Of a stretch of 64,000 nucleotides of DNA, positions 49,865-59,200 are shown piece by piece (position 1 is the stretch's first letter; every line of letters begins with the position of its first letter). The translations under genes were made by a program, and so were the position numbers. This DNA comes from Trichomonas vaginalis G3 (taxonomy: Eukaryota > Parabasalia > Trichomonadida > Trichomonadidae): NCBI RefSeq assembly GCF_026262505.1, contig NC_067203.1, forward strand, positions 23,293,411 through 23,357,410. Reading direction: 5' to 3'. The notes beneath the pieces are model-generated. The model saw nothing but the letters and a program-made list of their open reading frames with translations, did not search any database and was not told where the DNA came from.

Positions 49865-49973
49865 AAAGTGACAAATTTATCCAATCAATTCATTTTACAA
49901 AATAAATTACTTTAGATCAAATTTCGTCATTATGGAATTTTCTGAACCGATTCATAAACCTCAGAAAAATTGA
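49865..49973 (+). promoter_or_regulatory. AAAAGTGACA box, initiator-like site and small upstream frame before the transporter gene
   Basis: AAAAGTGACAAATTTAT starts at 49865, and TCATTATGG, which fits a trichomonad initiator, lies at 49927. A 13-codon frame MEFSEPIHKPQKN runs from 49932 to its stop at 49973, 15 bp before the transporter ATG. If transcription starts at the box, this short frame precedes the main start. Confidence 0.45.
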
Positions 49974-49988
49974 AACAAAAAAAGGAAA

Positions 49989-51215
49989 ATGAAGAAAGAA
50001 TTAAACATTCCTCTAATGAGTGATTCGATTAGTGATCAACTTCTTGAGGAAAGTGAGGCTAAAAAGAAGGCAATGCCAGCAAATCCAGAGAGTTTGATGT
50101 TTTTCTGCTTAGGAAACACCTCATTACTTTGTTTCAATATTATCATCAATGCCATCGATATTTACAACAAACTGACAGGACGTACTGATATGGCAGGAAT
50201 TTTAAATCGTACTTACAACTTCCCGAACGCATTGATGGCTCTCTTATTATGTTTCTTTAAGCCGACGAACTACAAAATTTCAATCATTTTTGCACTCGGA
50301 TCTCTTTCTTTTATCATGTGCTTCCTTCCGATTTTCATTTTAATCGATATTGATGACCGTGTAATGTTTTATTTAACACTTTCAATTATTGGACTTACAG
50401 GTGTTATTTCAAGTCTACTTTTCTCATCAGTATTCTCAATGGCATCCCAATTCAGTCCAGTTTCCTCTGCAATGGCATCATCTGGTTGTGGATGCTGCGG
50501 AGTACTTGCTTCCGTATTAAGAATCATTACAAAGGCTATCGCTGCTACAGGAAAAGCAAACCTCTACTCAACAGCTGCTTATTTCTTTATTTCTGCCGCT
50601 ATAATTTTCTTTACTCTTATTTTCTTCATTGTTAAGATCAGGAACCCAGAAATCAAAGAAAAATTAGTTCCTAAGGTTGAAGAGAAGGTTTCCATCTTCA
50701 GCAGAGAAACAATCACCGTAATAAAATCAATTTGGGTTTCATGGCTTTCTGTATTCGCAAACTTCCTCATTACGTTATCTATATTCCCAGGATATGTTAC
50801 TGGCACTTACACACCCCCTAAAATTAGAGATTGGACCCCAGTTATTGTTGTTGCAATTTTCTGCGTCTTTGATTGGGTAGGACGTGCAGGATCCGGCTTA
50901 AAAGTTTGGCCACCAAGGTTATTCGCTTGGATTCCCATCGTTTTGAGGTTCTTTTCATTCCCGATTTTTATTTTCTCAATTCAAAAAAGGTTTAAGGCGG
51001 AACCATGGTGGACATTCGCCTGGATGATACCATTTGCTATTAGCAATGGTTATTTCGGCACAGTTCAGATAATTTACGGTTCAAATCCTGATGAATTAAA
51101 TTCTGAACAGAAAAAGTTCGCTGGATTCATAATTTCATTTGCAGTTAATGCAGGTATCCTTTGTGCTATGGGATTGACATTCCTTATGCCAAAACCACCA
51201 GAATATAACCAATAA
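49989..51215 (+). CDS. equilibrative nucleoside transporter (ENT/SLC29)
   Basis: A 408-aa membrane protein with about 11 hydrophobic helices and a cytosolic N-terminus. Family marks are VFANFLITLSIFPGY (the ENT TM7 S/T-L-S-x-F-P word) and VFDWVGR (the FDxxGR word), with a central loop of charged residues (EIKEKLVPKVEEKVSIFSRE). ENT proteins move nucleosides down their gradient. Trichomonads cannot make purines or pyrimidines de novo and depend on such uptake (established knowledge). The Cys-rich SSGCGCCGVLAS in the middle is unusual. Length is slightly short compared with animal members (about 450 aa) because of a short first loop. Confidence 0.92.
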   Translation: MKKELNIPLMSDSISDQLLEESEAKKKAMPANPESLMFFCLGNTSLLCFNIIINAIDIYNKLTGRTDMAGILNRTYNFPNALMALLLCFFKPTNYKISIIFALGSLSFIMCFLPIFILIDIDDRVMFYLTLSIIGLTGVISSLLFSSVFSMASQFSPVSSAMASSGCGCCGVLASVLRIITKAIAATGKANLYSTAAYFFISAAIIFFTLIFFIVKIRNPEIKEKLVPKVEEKVSIFSRETITVIKSIWVSWLSVFANFLITLSIFPGYVTGTYTPPKIRDWTPVIVVAIFCVFDWVGRAGSGLKVWPPRLFAWIPIVLRFFSFPIFIFSIQKRFKAEPWWTFAWMIPFAISNGYFGTVQIIYGSNPDELNSEQKKFAGFIISFAVNAGILCAMGLTFLMPKPPEYNQ

Positions 51216-51618
51216 ATTATTTTAGAATAAAAAATTTATCTCTTTCTGTTTGAATTAACAAATAACTTTTTCATAGCATCATACTTTATGTAATGTATTT
51301 TCAATATTTTCAAAATTCGAAAAAATTTATCTTGTATTTTTGAAATTTTCACTATGATGCTATGAGCAAAATATCCGAAATAACACCTAGGAACATAGAG
51401 AAACTCAGAAATAGCGAACACTCACTATACAATTCTCAATATACGTTTGGTTTGAATCAAGTGAATATTGTCATGTAAATTAAAAACGTTCACATGAAAA
51501 CAATTTTATATAATTTTTATTTAATTCGAATGCACATATGATTACCAACAAATTTACCAAATTCAAATAAAACGATGAAATTTCTATCTCCCACAAAATT
51601 TTGCGAAAACACTAAAAA
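51216..51618. other. intergenic, no gene seen
   Basis: An imperfect inverted pair, TCATAGCATCATA (near 51271) against ATGATGCTATGAG (near 51353), surrounds an AT-rich core. A 61-aa frame on the minus strand here does not look like a gene. Confidence 0.5.
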
Positions 51619-52794
51619 ATGGGTAATGATCAAAGCTCGCAAATGAGCAAGCCAAAGATGCTAGATAACTCATCTTACTTTCCAATGGCTATGCAGAGAG
51701 TTAATTCATACAATGGACCGAAGAGAAATGCAAGTACTACAGAACCAGATGAAAATCACCCAAGTTTACTGCTCAAAACAGCATATCATGGTGTCTGGTC
51801 GATGGCTTATGCCGATGGGGTTAGTCCCATAGCTCGAGTCGACCAATGTCACTGTCTTGATGAAGAAAATAATCGCTTAATCATCGCATATGGCTGTGAT
51901 GAGAAAGGAAATGCATTAAACGACGTATGGGCACTTGACATCAAAGAAATGAAGTGGACAAACCTCCGTAGAGAGGCCTATGGTCCACGAACAGGTGCGT
52001 CATCAATTTTAATGGGCAGAGAGTTGTTCGTTTTCGGAGGATCTCGAGACCGACAATACTTTGCCGATCTACACTCAATCAATATCGATGATGGCAATAT
52101 CAGGCCATTTGATTTCCCGAATTGTCCATCTCCAAGAGCCTTTCCTATTTTCTTTTCATGCAACGATTCATTTTACTTGTGGGGTGGATACGATGGCCAA
52201 ACAGATGATACTGTCTATCGCCTCGATTTCCATACGAAAACTTGGAGTTCATATCCATCTCAAGAATCAGGAAGACCTCAAGCCGCTCACTGCTTCCACA
52301 AAGGCAAGCACTACGTATACGGATCAAGTAAAACGCATGGCCTCCTCGTTTTCGATCCAGATCAAAACAAATTTGTCGGAATCGAAACGAAAGGCTCCGA
52401 ACCACCAACAGATTTGATGAATACATGTCTCATATCAGCCGACGAATTCATTTTCTTAGTCGGCGGAGAAAGTACCTCAAAATTTATGCATATTTACGCT
52501 TTGGAAGTCAGAAGGAACTGGTGGTTCTGCTTCCATATCAGACCAGATGGCGAAACATTTGTCGTTGAGGATGGTATTGTCAACAAAATGGGTTTGTTTA
52601 TGATACCTCGCGAATTTGGCGCTACAGCTGTTTACGACAAAGCTAAAAGAGAGCTCATAAGTATCATGGGCTCAAGACTGCTCACTCCAGTTCCAGTTTT
52701 TACATTGGCCATTGGAGAAGCACTTGGCTTGATTCATCTACGTAGTGATATGCTTGAGATCTTCAATAGAGATGGTGGATATCAGCCATTGTAA
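51619..52794 (+). CDS. kelch-repeat protein with N-myristoylation signal
   Basis: A 391-aa protein. The N-terminus MGNDQSSQMSK fits the myristoylation consensus (Gly2, Ser6), so membrane attachment is likely. From residue 60 six kelch-like blades follow, for example NDVWALDIKEMKWTNL with GPRTGASSILMGRELFVFGG, and SPRAFPIFFSCNDSFYLWGG with YRLDFHTKTWSSY. They make a beta propeller for protein contact. No catalytic domain is seen. The combination of myristoylated tip and kelch propeller is uncommon in animals. Confidence 0.85.
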   Translation: MGNDQSSQMSKPKMLDNSSYFPMAMQRVNSYNGPKRNASTTEPDENHPSLLLKTAYHGVWSMAYADGVSPIARVDQCHCLDEENNRLIIAYGCDEKGNALNDVWALDIKEMKWTNLRREAYGPRTGASSILMGRELFVFGGSRDRQYFADLHSINIDDGNIRPFDFPNCPSPRAFPIFFSCNDSFYLWGGYDGQTDDTVYRLDFHTKTWSSYPSQESGRPQAAHCFHKGKHYVYGSSKTHGLLVFDPDQNKFVGIETKGSEPPTDLMNTCLISADEFIFLVGGESTSKFMHIYALEVRRNWWFCFHIRPDGETFVVEDGIVNKMGLFMIPREFGATAVYDKAKRELISIMGSRLLTPVPVFTLAIGEALGLIHLRSDMLEIFNRDGGYQPL

Positions 52795-52990
52795 TAGTTC
52801 TAAATTGTATATAATTAGTTTGCTCTTTTTAACTTATAATTTTTTTTATTAGATTTTTTTTATTAGATTTTTTATAATTGAGATGATGAATAGCATTAAT
52901 TTTAATAGCTCTTAATTGTTTATAATTAGTTTGCTCTTTTGAACTTACTATGGATAGAAATTGAGACACGAAAAATTCATTGAGAGATGT
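52795..52990. other. intergenic with small direct repeat
   Basis: TTTTTTTTATTAGATTTTTT occurs twice in tandem-like form (52840-52872), and TGTATATAATTAGTTTGCTC recurs with small change at about 52805 and 52918. No gene. Confidence 0.5.
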
Positions 52991-53417
52991 AATTGAATGG
53001 GTACTCAATATGGATTGGAAACCAAATCCAGCATGACGAAGACCAGAGGCGAGTTCTCAAATTTAGAACTTCTCTGAAAAATGTCAAGGTCATTGATGTT
53101 GAACCTAATAACGTTAATGTTATGAAATAATCATTTCTTATAAACAACACAAATTTGTAGGCTATGTTATTCCCAATATGATTTATCCAGGAATTGTAAT
53201 TTGTAAGAACTGGCTAGGTGAAAAATACGATGATGAGAAAAATCTCCAAATTGAAATCAAAAAATTAAATCCAGAATATGAAAATATTTACAGAAAGGTT
53301 TTTACAAAATATTATCACAAATGGCAAAATGATAATAGTAAAGATGTGAATATTTTTCAACAGAAGTGGTTCCACACTGGATTTTTGGTGACAATCAATG
53401 GGGCAAGCAGGGTATAA
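52991..53417 (+). pseudogene. decayed gene fragment, unknown family
   Basis: Protein-like frames follow one another. One near 53030-53125 reads RRVLKFRTSLKNVKVIDVEP before an in-frame stop (TAA at about 53128). Another reads MIYPGIVICKNWLGEKYDDE and onward to GFLVTINGASRV, stop at 53415-53417. At least one frameshift separates them, and no proper start is visible. It looks like the relic of a multigene-family member; the family is not recognised. Confidence 0.5.
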
Positions 53418-54454
53418 TGAATACTAGTATGACTAACTGAAACCGTGATTGGATCGAGAATTAAGCAAAGTTGTATGGATATCATATTCTAATTTCGATG
53501 ATATTATAATATTATTAGTGTTTAGAGTATAAAACATTCTCTACTATCAGTATTACAATGTGTTTGATCTATCTTTCACAATAATGCTTAATATTTGGAG
53601 AAATCAATTGATAATCTTTTAATATAAATATGATTTTTCGTATAAAAGATTATTCACATGTATTTTTAACACTATTATAATCAAATATATCACTAATTTG
53701 TCTTTAACGATAGTTCTACATAAAGATATAAAATATTAGTTGTTACAATCGGTAAAAAATATGAAATCTGTTTTTAAATTTTTAAGATAGCAAATGTAGA
53801 TAAAAGCTTCAATGCTTCAAATAAATTAAGATATTGAGTTAGATAGCATTGAAATATGGTGCATATACCAGCTCATATCTCAATATAATTGATAAGATAA
53901 TATTGATTGTTGACTACATATATGATATTATCTCTCTGATGAGGATATACATTTTCATTTATAACCAAAATCGGCATTATTGTTGATTTAATAAAGTAAA
54001 TATTTGTATTATGTATATTTATGGCGTTAACAAACTAGTAAGTATACATTCCAGATAAAATAATATTTCATATAATAAAAGTGAATTTTAGAAATTTATA
54101 TAAATATATATCAATGAATATTAAAAATAACTACTTTTAGCCGATTTAGAATCTCCGTAATATGTTTAGAAAATGAAAAATTGAAACTCTTTTTAAAAAT
54201 TGCAAATTTTCCGCGAAATTAATTTGAATTGGAATACAAATATTTCAGAGTCTGCCACCGTGCTCGATCAGAATTATTTTTGCGTTTTTTTATAAAAAAG
54301 TTATTTAATGTCATACGTAGATCTCAAAAAAGTGAGAGTGTCAGAAAATTTTCTGACAAAATTTTCGAAAATTTGGCTTAAATAAAAAGAGGATTTAGAA
54401 ACTTCAATATATGACAAATCTAAATTTCCATTTATTTTGAGCTAAAACTCAAAA
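53418..54454. other. 1-kb AT-rich spacer, no gene seen
   Basis: No supported frame. A short inverted word GTCAGAAAATTTTCTGAC (perfect 18-bp palindrome) is at about 54339-54356, followed by AAAATTTTCGAAAATTT. Confidence 0.5.
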
Positions 54455-55420
54455 TTGAGAGTGGAATCCCTTCTTTTTCAACTTATCATTTCACCAGAAA
54501 ATAAACGTTATTATCCTTATGATGATAATAAAAATCAGGAAGTTTCGTCTGGTGAAATAAAGAACGCTTGCACATATTACAAAAGTCTGAAATTTTATGA
54601 TAAAGAAGTGAATAATCTTATTCATAATGCAATGTTTAACTCTATTAAATCTGATAAAACTTCAACGCAAAATAGTTCACCAAAACCCCATAAACACCAC
54701 AAGCACAAAGAAGATACCAAAGGTAAATCTAAAGAATCAGATAAATCTCCAAAGCACAGTGATTCATCAAAAAGTTCTACACAGAGTAAGAACAAAGAAG
54801 ATACCAAAGGTAAATCTAAAGAATCAGATAAATCTCCAAAGCACAGTGATTCATCAAAAAGCTCTACACAGAGTAAGAACAAAGAAGATACCAAAGGTAA
54901 ATCTAAAGAATCAGATAAATCTCCAAAGCACAGTGATTCATCAAAAAGCTCTACACAGAGTAAGAACAAAGAAGATACCAAAGGTAAATCTAAAGAATCA
55001 GATAAATCTCCAAAGCACAGTGATTCATCAAAAAGCTCTACACAGAGTAAGAACAAAGAAGATACCAAAGGTAAATCTAAAGAATCAGATAAATCTCCAA
55101 AGCACAGTGATTCATCAAAAAGCTCTACACAGAGTAAGAACAAAGAAGATACCAAAGGTAAATCTAAAGAATCAGATAAATCTCCAAAGCACAGTGATTC
55201 ATCAAAAAGCTCTACACAGAGTAAGAACAAAGAAGATACCAAAGGTAAATCTAAAGAATCAGATAAATCTCCAAAGCACAGTGATTCATCAAAAAGCTCT
55301 ACACAGAGTAAGAACAAAGAAGATACCAAAGGTAAATCTAAAGAATCAGATAAAAAATCGGAGAAAAAGCCAAAAAATTCAGACTCGTCTCATCAAAAAA
55401 GTCATAGAACTCCAATATAA
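54455..55420 (+). CDS. Lys/Ser-rich protein with 29-residue tandem repeats; no ATG start seen
   Basis: The open frame is 321 codons but opens with TTG after an in-frame TAA. The first ATG inside it is 59 codons later, so the true 5' end may be lost or spliced from elsewhere. The N-terminal about 80 residues (LFQLIISPENKRYYPYDDNK, VSSGEIKNACTYYKSLKFYD) look like a normal folded domain. From residue 85 the unit KEDTKGKSKESDKSPKHSDS + SKSSTQSKN repeats about seven times, then ends KSHRTPI. The tail is extremely charged and disordered, with many SP and KS sites. Function unknown. Confidence 0.6.
   Translation: MRVESLLFQLIISPENKRYYPYDDNKNQEVSSGEIKNACTYYKSLKFYDKEVNNLIHNAMFNSIKSDKTSTQNSSPKPHKHHKHKEDTKGKSKESDKSPKHSDSSKSSTQSKNKEDTKGKSKESDKSPKHSDSSKSSTQSKNKEDTKGKSKESDKSPKHSDSSKSSTQSKNKEDTKGKSKESDKSPKHSDSSKSSTQSKNKEDTKGKSKESDKSPKHSDSSKSSTQSKNKEDTKGKSKESDKSPKHSDSSKSSTQSKNKEDTKGKSKESDKSPKHSDSSKSSTQSKNKEDTKGKSKESDKKSEKKPKNSDSSHQKSHRTPI
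54704..55345. repeat. 87-bp tandem repeat in coding sequence
   Basis: About seven copies of an 87-bp (29-codon) unit starting AAAGAAGATACCAAAGGTAA. Copies after the first are identical by eye, and the first differs by one base (AGTTCT against AGCTCT). The period is a multiple of 3, so the frame is kept. The near-identity shows recent expansion or gene conversion. Confidence 0.95.
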
Positions 55421-55609
55421 GATTATTAATTAATTGGTCTGATCAAATGGGGTTATCTTAAGGGTGCATTGTAGTTGATTTGCCAAAGCCCTTAAGCCGC
55501 TAACAGCGCCATTAAGAACGCCTACAAAATAAATTGACTTTAATATTTTGTTTAACTTATATTATTCGCTTCTAGCTCTCCAAAATCGTTTTGAATTTTA
55601 AAATCATTT

Positions 55610-55830
55610 TTAAGGGTGCACCTACAACTTTCTGACATTCTCTCAATATTTTTGACATCCAAGCTTTATATCCCAATTTTCTACGGTTAGGAGTTAATAT
55701 TTTTCATCGAGAAAAAGTTATTATAAATTAATATATAGTGCCTAATTTGAGTGTTATGCGTTTTTGCTATTCTAATAAAGTTATATTGATTTTGGAAGAG
55801 TATGTCAGAAAGTGGTAAGTGTACCCTTAA
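55610..55830. mobile_element. MITE with TTAAGGGTRCAC ends (221 bp)
   Basis: Left end TTAAGGGTGCACCTACAACT and then TTCTGACATTCT; the right end in reverse reads TTAAGGGTACACTTACCACT and then TTCTGACATACT. That is an about 32-bp inverted pair with four differences. TTAA at both ends fits a piggyBac-like target duplication. The interior is AT-rich and non-coding. A further TTAAGGGTGCATTG lies at 55458 and may belong to a second, broken copy. It is related by its tips to 10987-12032. Confidence 0.75.
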
Positions 55831-56130
55831 ACTAATCAATTTAATATTAGAGTTTTTGATTAGTTTAAAGTTTTCTAAAATGAAATATAGAAGGGATCTT
55901 TTAGGATATTGGAAAGGTAATATTAATTCCTGAAACAAACAGACTTTTTTGTTAATATTAATTTTGGCATTTTTTAAATGAGAAACTTTTATGTTTCATT
56001 TAGAAGTAGTCCATGATGATATCTTTTTATATAAAAATTTCATATGATAATCGGAAAAACTTTTTTTTGTCGTGTAAAGGGTCAATTAATCTCTGGCTCT
56101 GTAAATTTTGGCACTTTTTATTTTAGTAGA
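55831..56130. other. intergenic upstream of the Rab gene
   Basis: AT-rich. A reversed box TGGCACTTTTTATTTTAG lies 10-25 bp before the Rab ATG. No gene. Confidence 0.5.
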
Positions 56131-56715
56131 ATGGATTTTGTGGAGAATCCACAGATTCCTTCGTATAAAATCATTATGCTTGGTAATTCGACTGTCGGCA
56201 AAACAAGTATTCTTACTCAGCTCGATACAAATACATTCGATCCTGAGCCAAAAGCAACAATTGGTGGCTCTTTTATAGAAAAAACAATTGTTGGACAACA
56301 AGGGCCCGTTAAATTACAATTATGGGATACAGCAGGTCAAGAGCAATTCCGTTGCTTAGTTCCGATTTATTCTCGCGGTGCTGCAGCTGCTGTTATAGTA
56401 CTTGATGTTTCAAGCCCCAAGTCATTTGAGTCATTCGATGAATGGTATGAGCTCGTCAATCGCGATAAAAACCAGGAATGCGAGATTTTCGTCGCAGCAA
56501 ATAAAAATGACTTAGAATGCGTTGTTGATATGGAAGAAGTTCAGAAATGGGCTGAAAAACATAATGCACGTGTTTTCTCAACAAGTGCAAAAGATAGAAA
56601 ATCAATCGACACTTTGTTTGATGCAATCGCGAGTACGAAGTTCAGAGATCACGAATTTACTACGGACTTCAAGGGTCCACAAGATCTTAACAGAAAATCA
56701 AAAGGATGCTGTTAA
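56131..56715 (+). CDS. Rab-family small GTPase
   Basis: From the ATG at 56131 (MDFVENPQIPSYKIIMLGNS) the product is 194 aa; the longer frame to 56044 would add an odd N-terminus. It has P-loop GNSTVGKT (18-25), switch I Thr43 in KATIGGSF, WDTAGQEQF (65-73) with the catalytic Gln70, NKND (124-127), TSAK (151-154) and the prenylated end KGCC. Such enzymes set vesicle identity; the sub-family (Rab5/21/22-like look of the switch region) is not certain. The switch-I Gly-Gly-Ser in place of G-(V/A)-x-F is slightly unusual. Confidence 0.95.
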   Translation: MDFVENPQIPSYKIIMLGNSTVGKTSILTQLDTNTFDPEPKATIGGSFIEKTIVGQQGPVKLQLWDTAGQEQFRCLVPIYSRGAAAAVIVLDVSSPKSFESFDEWYELVNRDKNQECEIFVAANKNDLECVVDMEEVQKWAEKHNARVFSTSAKDRKSIDTLFDAIASTKFRDHEFTTDFKGPQDLNRKSKGCC

Positions 56716-56963
56716 TTTTTAATTTTATTGAAATTATAATTACATTGTGTTTTTATTACTCTTTGTATGTATAAATTATATCATTTAGAGAACAGTTCTG
56801 TTACAATATACTTTATTTGATAATATTTAAAAATTATGGTATCTTCTTTACCAAATTCAATAATGTTATCATTTGCCAAATGTGTTTTCATTCTGTATGA
56901 TCGATTTTGACATTTTCATGAAATTTTGTATGATGAAAGAGAAAAAAGTGACAAATTTGACAA

Positions 56964-57446
56964 ATGTTATCAAATCAACGTCCACAGAAAGATTATACAA
57001 AATCAAGTGTGCTTGTTATATCAAACATCCCGGACGGAAGTACATCTGATGATTTATGGCATCTTTTTTCAGTTCTTTGCGGATCAGCATTTCTTGCTGT
57101 TAAATTCAACAATTCAGAGTCATATATTGCAGTTTTTATCAATGTAGAGCAAGCGCGTTTAGCTCAAAAAGCTTTAGAATTCATCATATTTAAAAATCAT
57201 ATTTTAACTGCCAAAGGTTTGGATTTCCAGATCCCTCCCGACACCATTTTACACAACTACTTCCAGGTAGGAAATGCCAATAGAATTCAGAAAAGCGAAC
57301 TCGTAAATAAAATTCCTGCAAACAAAACCATAGCTATTAGCTATAAGCAAATCACCGAGATTTCTAAAATGCGTAAATCACGCAAAATGCTCATGAATCA
57401 AGATAAATACGGCTCAGATAATGAAAATTACGAAATTATAGAATAA
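56964..57446 (+). CDS. single-RRM RNA-binding protein
   Basis: A 160-aa protein with one RRM-like fold: RNP2-like VLVISNIP (16-23), a helix TSDDLWHLFSVLCG, and RNP1-like ESYIAVFINV with EQARLAQKALEF after it. The usual aromatic residues of RNP1 are partly replaced (Tyr kept). The C-terminal about 70 residues are charged, with a basic helix (KMRKSRKMLMNQDKYG). The AAAAAAGTGACA box ends 13 bp before the ATG. RNA binding is inferred; a role in splicing or mRNA control is possible. Confidence 0.72.
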   Translation: MLSNQRPQKDYTKSSVLVISNIPDGSTSDDLWHLFSVLCGSAFLAVKFNNSESYIAVFINVEQARLAQKALEFIIFKNHILTAKGLDFQIPPDTILHNYFQVGNANRIQKSELVNKIPANKTIAISYKQITEISKMRKSRKMLMNQDKYGSDNENYEIIE

Positions 57447-57957
57447 AATGTTTATATACTTTGTTTCAATTTAGCTTTTTTATATTTTTATATCAAATAT
57501 ATCATTCTTTATATATAACATTTCCTTAATCTCAATAATTTTTCGTGAAATATATAAAAACGTAAAGATCAGTATGAATTCATGAATTCAAATAAGCAAT
57601 GTGACTAGAACACAGTTCTTGTTTATGGCTAGTAATTTTCAGAATATTTTTAAATGAAATATAGAAAATACATATGGTTTTTAGACTTAGATCTCTTGGG
57701 TTATTGGAGTGCCTCTTCAATCTATTTCAGTGCTATGTTGTTGCTCTTGAACTTTAGTCTTGATCATACTATTTTTTTCAAAACATTATTTGTAAAGTTG
57801 TAAAAGATTGATTTGATAAATGTGTCATCCGAGTAAATTTTAACAATTATGCTTTTTGGTATATGATGGTCATAGAAATCACGAAATTACAGTGAATCAA
57901 GGAAAAAAAAATTGTAATTTGGAGCCAAAAAAAATATTTTATCGTCCAAATCGTTAT
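57447..57957. other. intergenic upstream of the phosphatase gene
   Basis: AT-rich with no supported gene. The open frame in front of the phosphatase begins at 57856 but lacks family resemblance before 57958. Confidence 0.5.
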
Positions 57958-58869
57958 ATGGATTTAGATCTTTATCTTGAGACAATTCGAAGTGGTAAGA
58001 GGCTTACTGAAGACCAAATAACATTGATCTTCAATAAATTAATGGAAGTTCTTTACCAAGAAGGCACTGTTCATCCTTTACCACTTCCAATCACAATTTG
58101 TGGAGATATTCACGGTCAGCTTTATGATTTATTCGAGCTTTTCGAAATATCAGGCGGTCCAGAAAATAACAGATACTTATTCCTTGGTGATTACGTAGAC
58201 CGCGGTTATTATTCATTAGAAACGTTCACATATTTAGCATGCCTTAAACTCAAATATCCAGAGAAGATATATTTACTTAGAGGCAACCATGAATGCCGCC
58301 AGGTTAACCAACTTTACGGTTTTTACGACGAATGCATCAATGTTTATGGTCATGCAGGTATTTGGCGTCTTTGCAATGAAGTATTCGATCTTTTACCAAT
58401 CGGATCTGTTATTGCTAACAGAGTTTTCGCAATTCATGGCGGTCTTAGCCCAGAAATCAAATTAATTGACCAAGTCTCACTAATCGAACGTCAGGACGAA
58501 CTACCAAGTACAGGAGCTCTTGCAGATCTTACCTGGAGTGATCCTGATGATATCGAGTGCTGGGCAGTGAATCAAAGAGGCGCTGGCTGGCTTTTTGGCT
58601 CCAGACCAGTCCAAGAATTTACACACAACAACGAAATCGACTTAATAGTACGCGCTCATCAACTTGCAGTCAATGGTTACCAATGGCACTTCAAAGGAGA
58701 GCAGCTTGTTACTGTATGGTCTGCTCCTAACTACATGTACCGCGCAGGTAACCTCGCTTCTGTTATGAAGATCAACGAGAACTTTGAAAAACAATTTATC
58801 ACATTTAGCGCTGTTCCAAAAGAAAAGAGAGTTATCCCAGACGAAACAACCTCTCAGTACTTTGCTTAA
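57958..58869 (+). CDS. PP2A-family Ser/Thr phosphatase catalytic subunit, PP6-like
   Basis: From the ATG at 57958 (MDLDLYLETIRSGKRLTEDQ) the product is 303 aa, the normal PP6/PP4 length. The starting region equals the PP6 start in plan (MDLDxYxExxRxxKxLxE). The metal and active-site motifs GDIHG (49-53), GDYVDRG (77-83) and RGNHE (108-112) are present, with IHGGLSPE and WSDPDD, RGAGWLFG, RAHQL and WSAPNY. The end TTSQYFA resembles the methylated TTxxYFL tail, with Ala in place of Leu at the last position. Altered residues are NHECRQ and APNYMYR (Met for Cys). Acts on phosphoserine/threonine; which regulator it binds is unknown. Confidence 0.93.
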   Translation: MDLDLYLETIRSGKRLTEDQITLIFNKLMEVLYQEGTVHPLPLPITICGDIHGQLYDLFELFEISGGPENNRYLFLGDYVDRGYYSLETFTYLACLKLKYPEKIYLLRGNHECRQVNQLYGFYDECINVYGHAGIWRLCNEVFDLLPIGSVIANRVFAIHGGLSPEIKLIDQVSLIERQDELPSTGALADLTWSDPDDIECWAVNQRGAGWLFGSRPVQEFTHNNEIDLIVRAHQLAVNGYQWHFKGEQLVTVWSAPNYMYRAGNLASVMKINENFEKQFITFSAVPKEKRVIPDETTSQYFA

Positions 58870-59200
58870 TTTATTTATTAGTATCTATTGCATGAATTTC
58901 TTTTTTTTTACTAAACTTTTTTTGATATTATATTGAAATGTAAATAACTATATCTATTTTTACAATTTAGTGCTAAAATATCTTATTACATTCTTTAGTT
59001 TAGCAATCTCTTGAATTTGATCATTTTATTTCCTTCTCAATGAACTAGAATACGATTTTATGCTGGAATTCTGACTATATTATAATCAAAACCAAGCATA
59101 TTGTTTTGTTGAGCACGCTTCTTCAAATCATCTATGACAAGTTGTTGAGATAGTTTCGAATTGATTCTTTTGTCACTTTTTTCATATCATGAAACAAATG
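58870..59200. other. intergenic, no gene seen
   Basis: AT-rich 3' region of the phosphatase gene up to the hAT-like element. Confidence 0.5.

Noticed and set aside
54622-55329. 235-aa frame on the minus strand and 268-aa frame on plus in another frame over the 87-bp repeats
   Set aside because: Shadows of the 29-residue repeat; the Lys/Ser-rich plus frame joins a normal-looking N-terminal region and is preferred.
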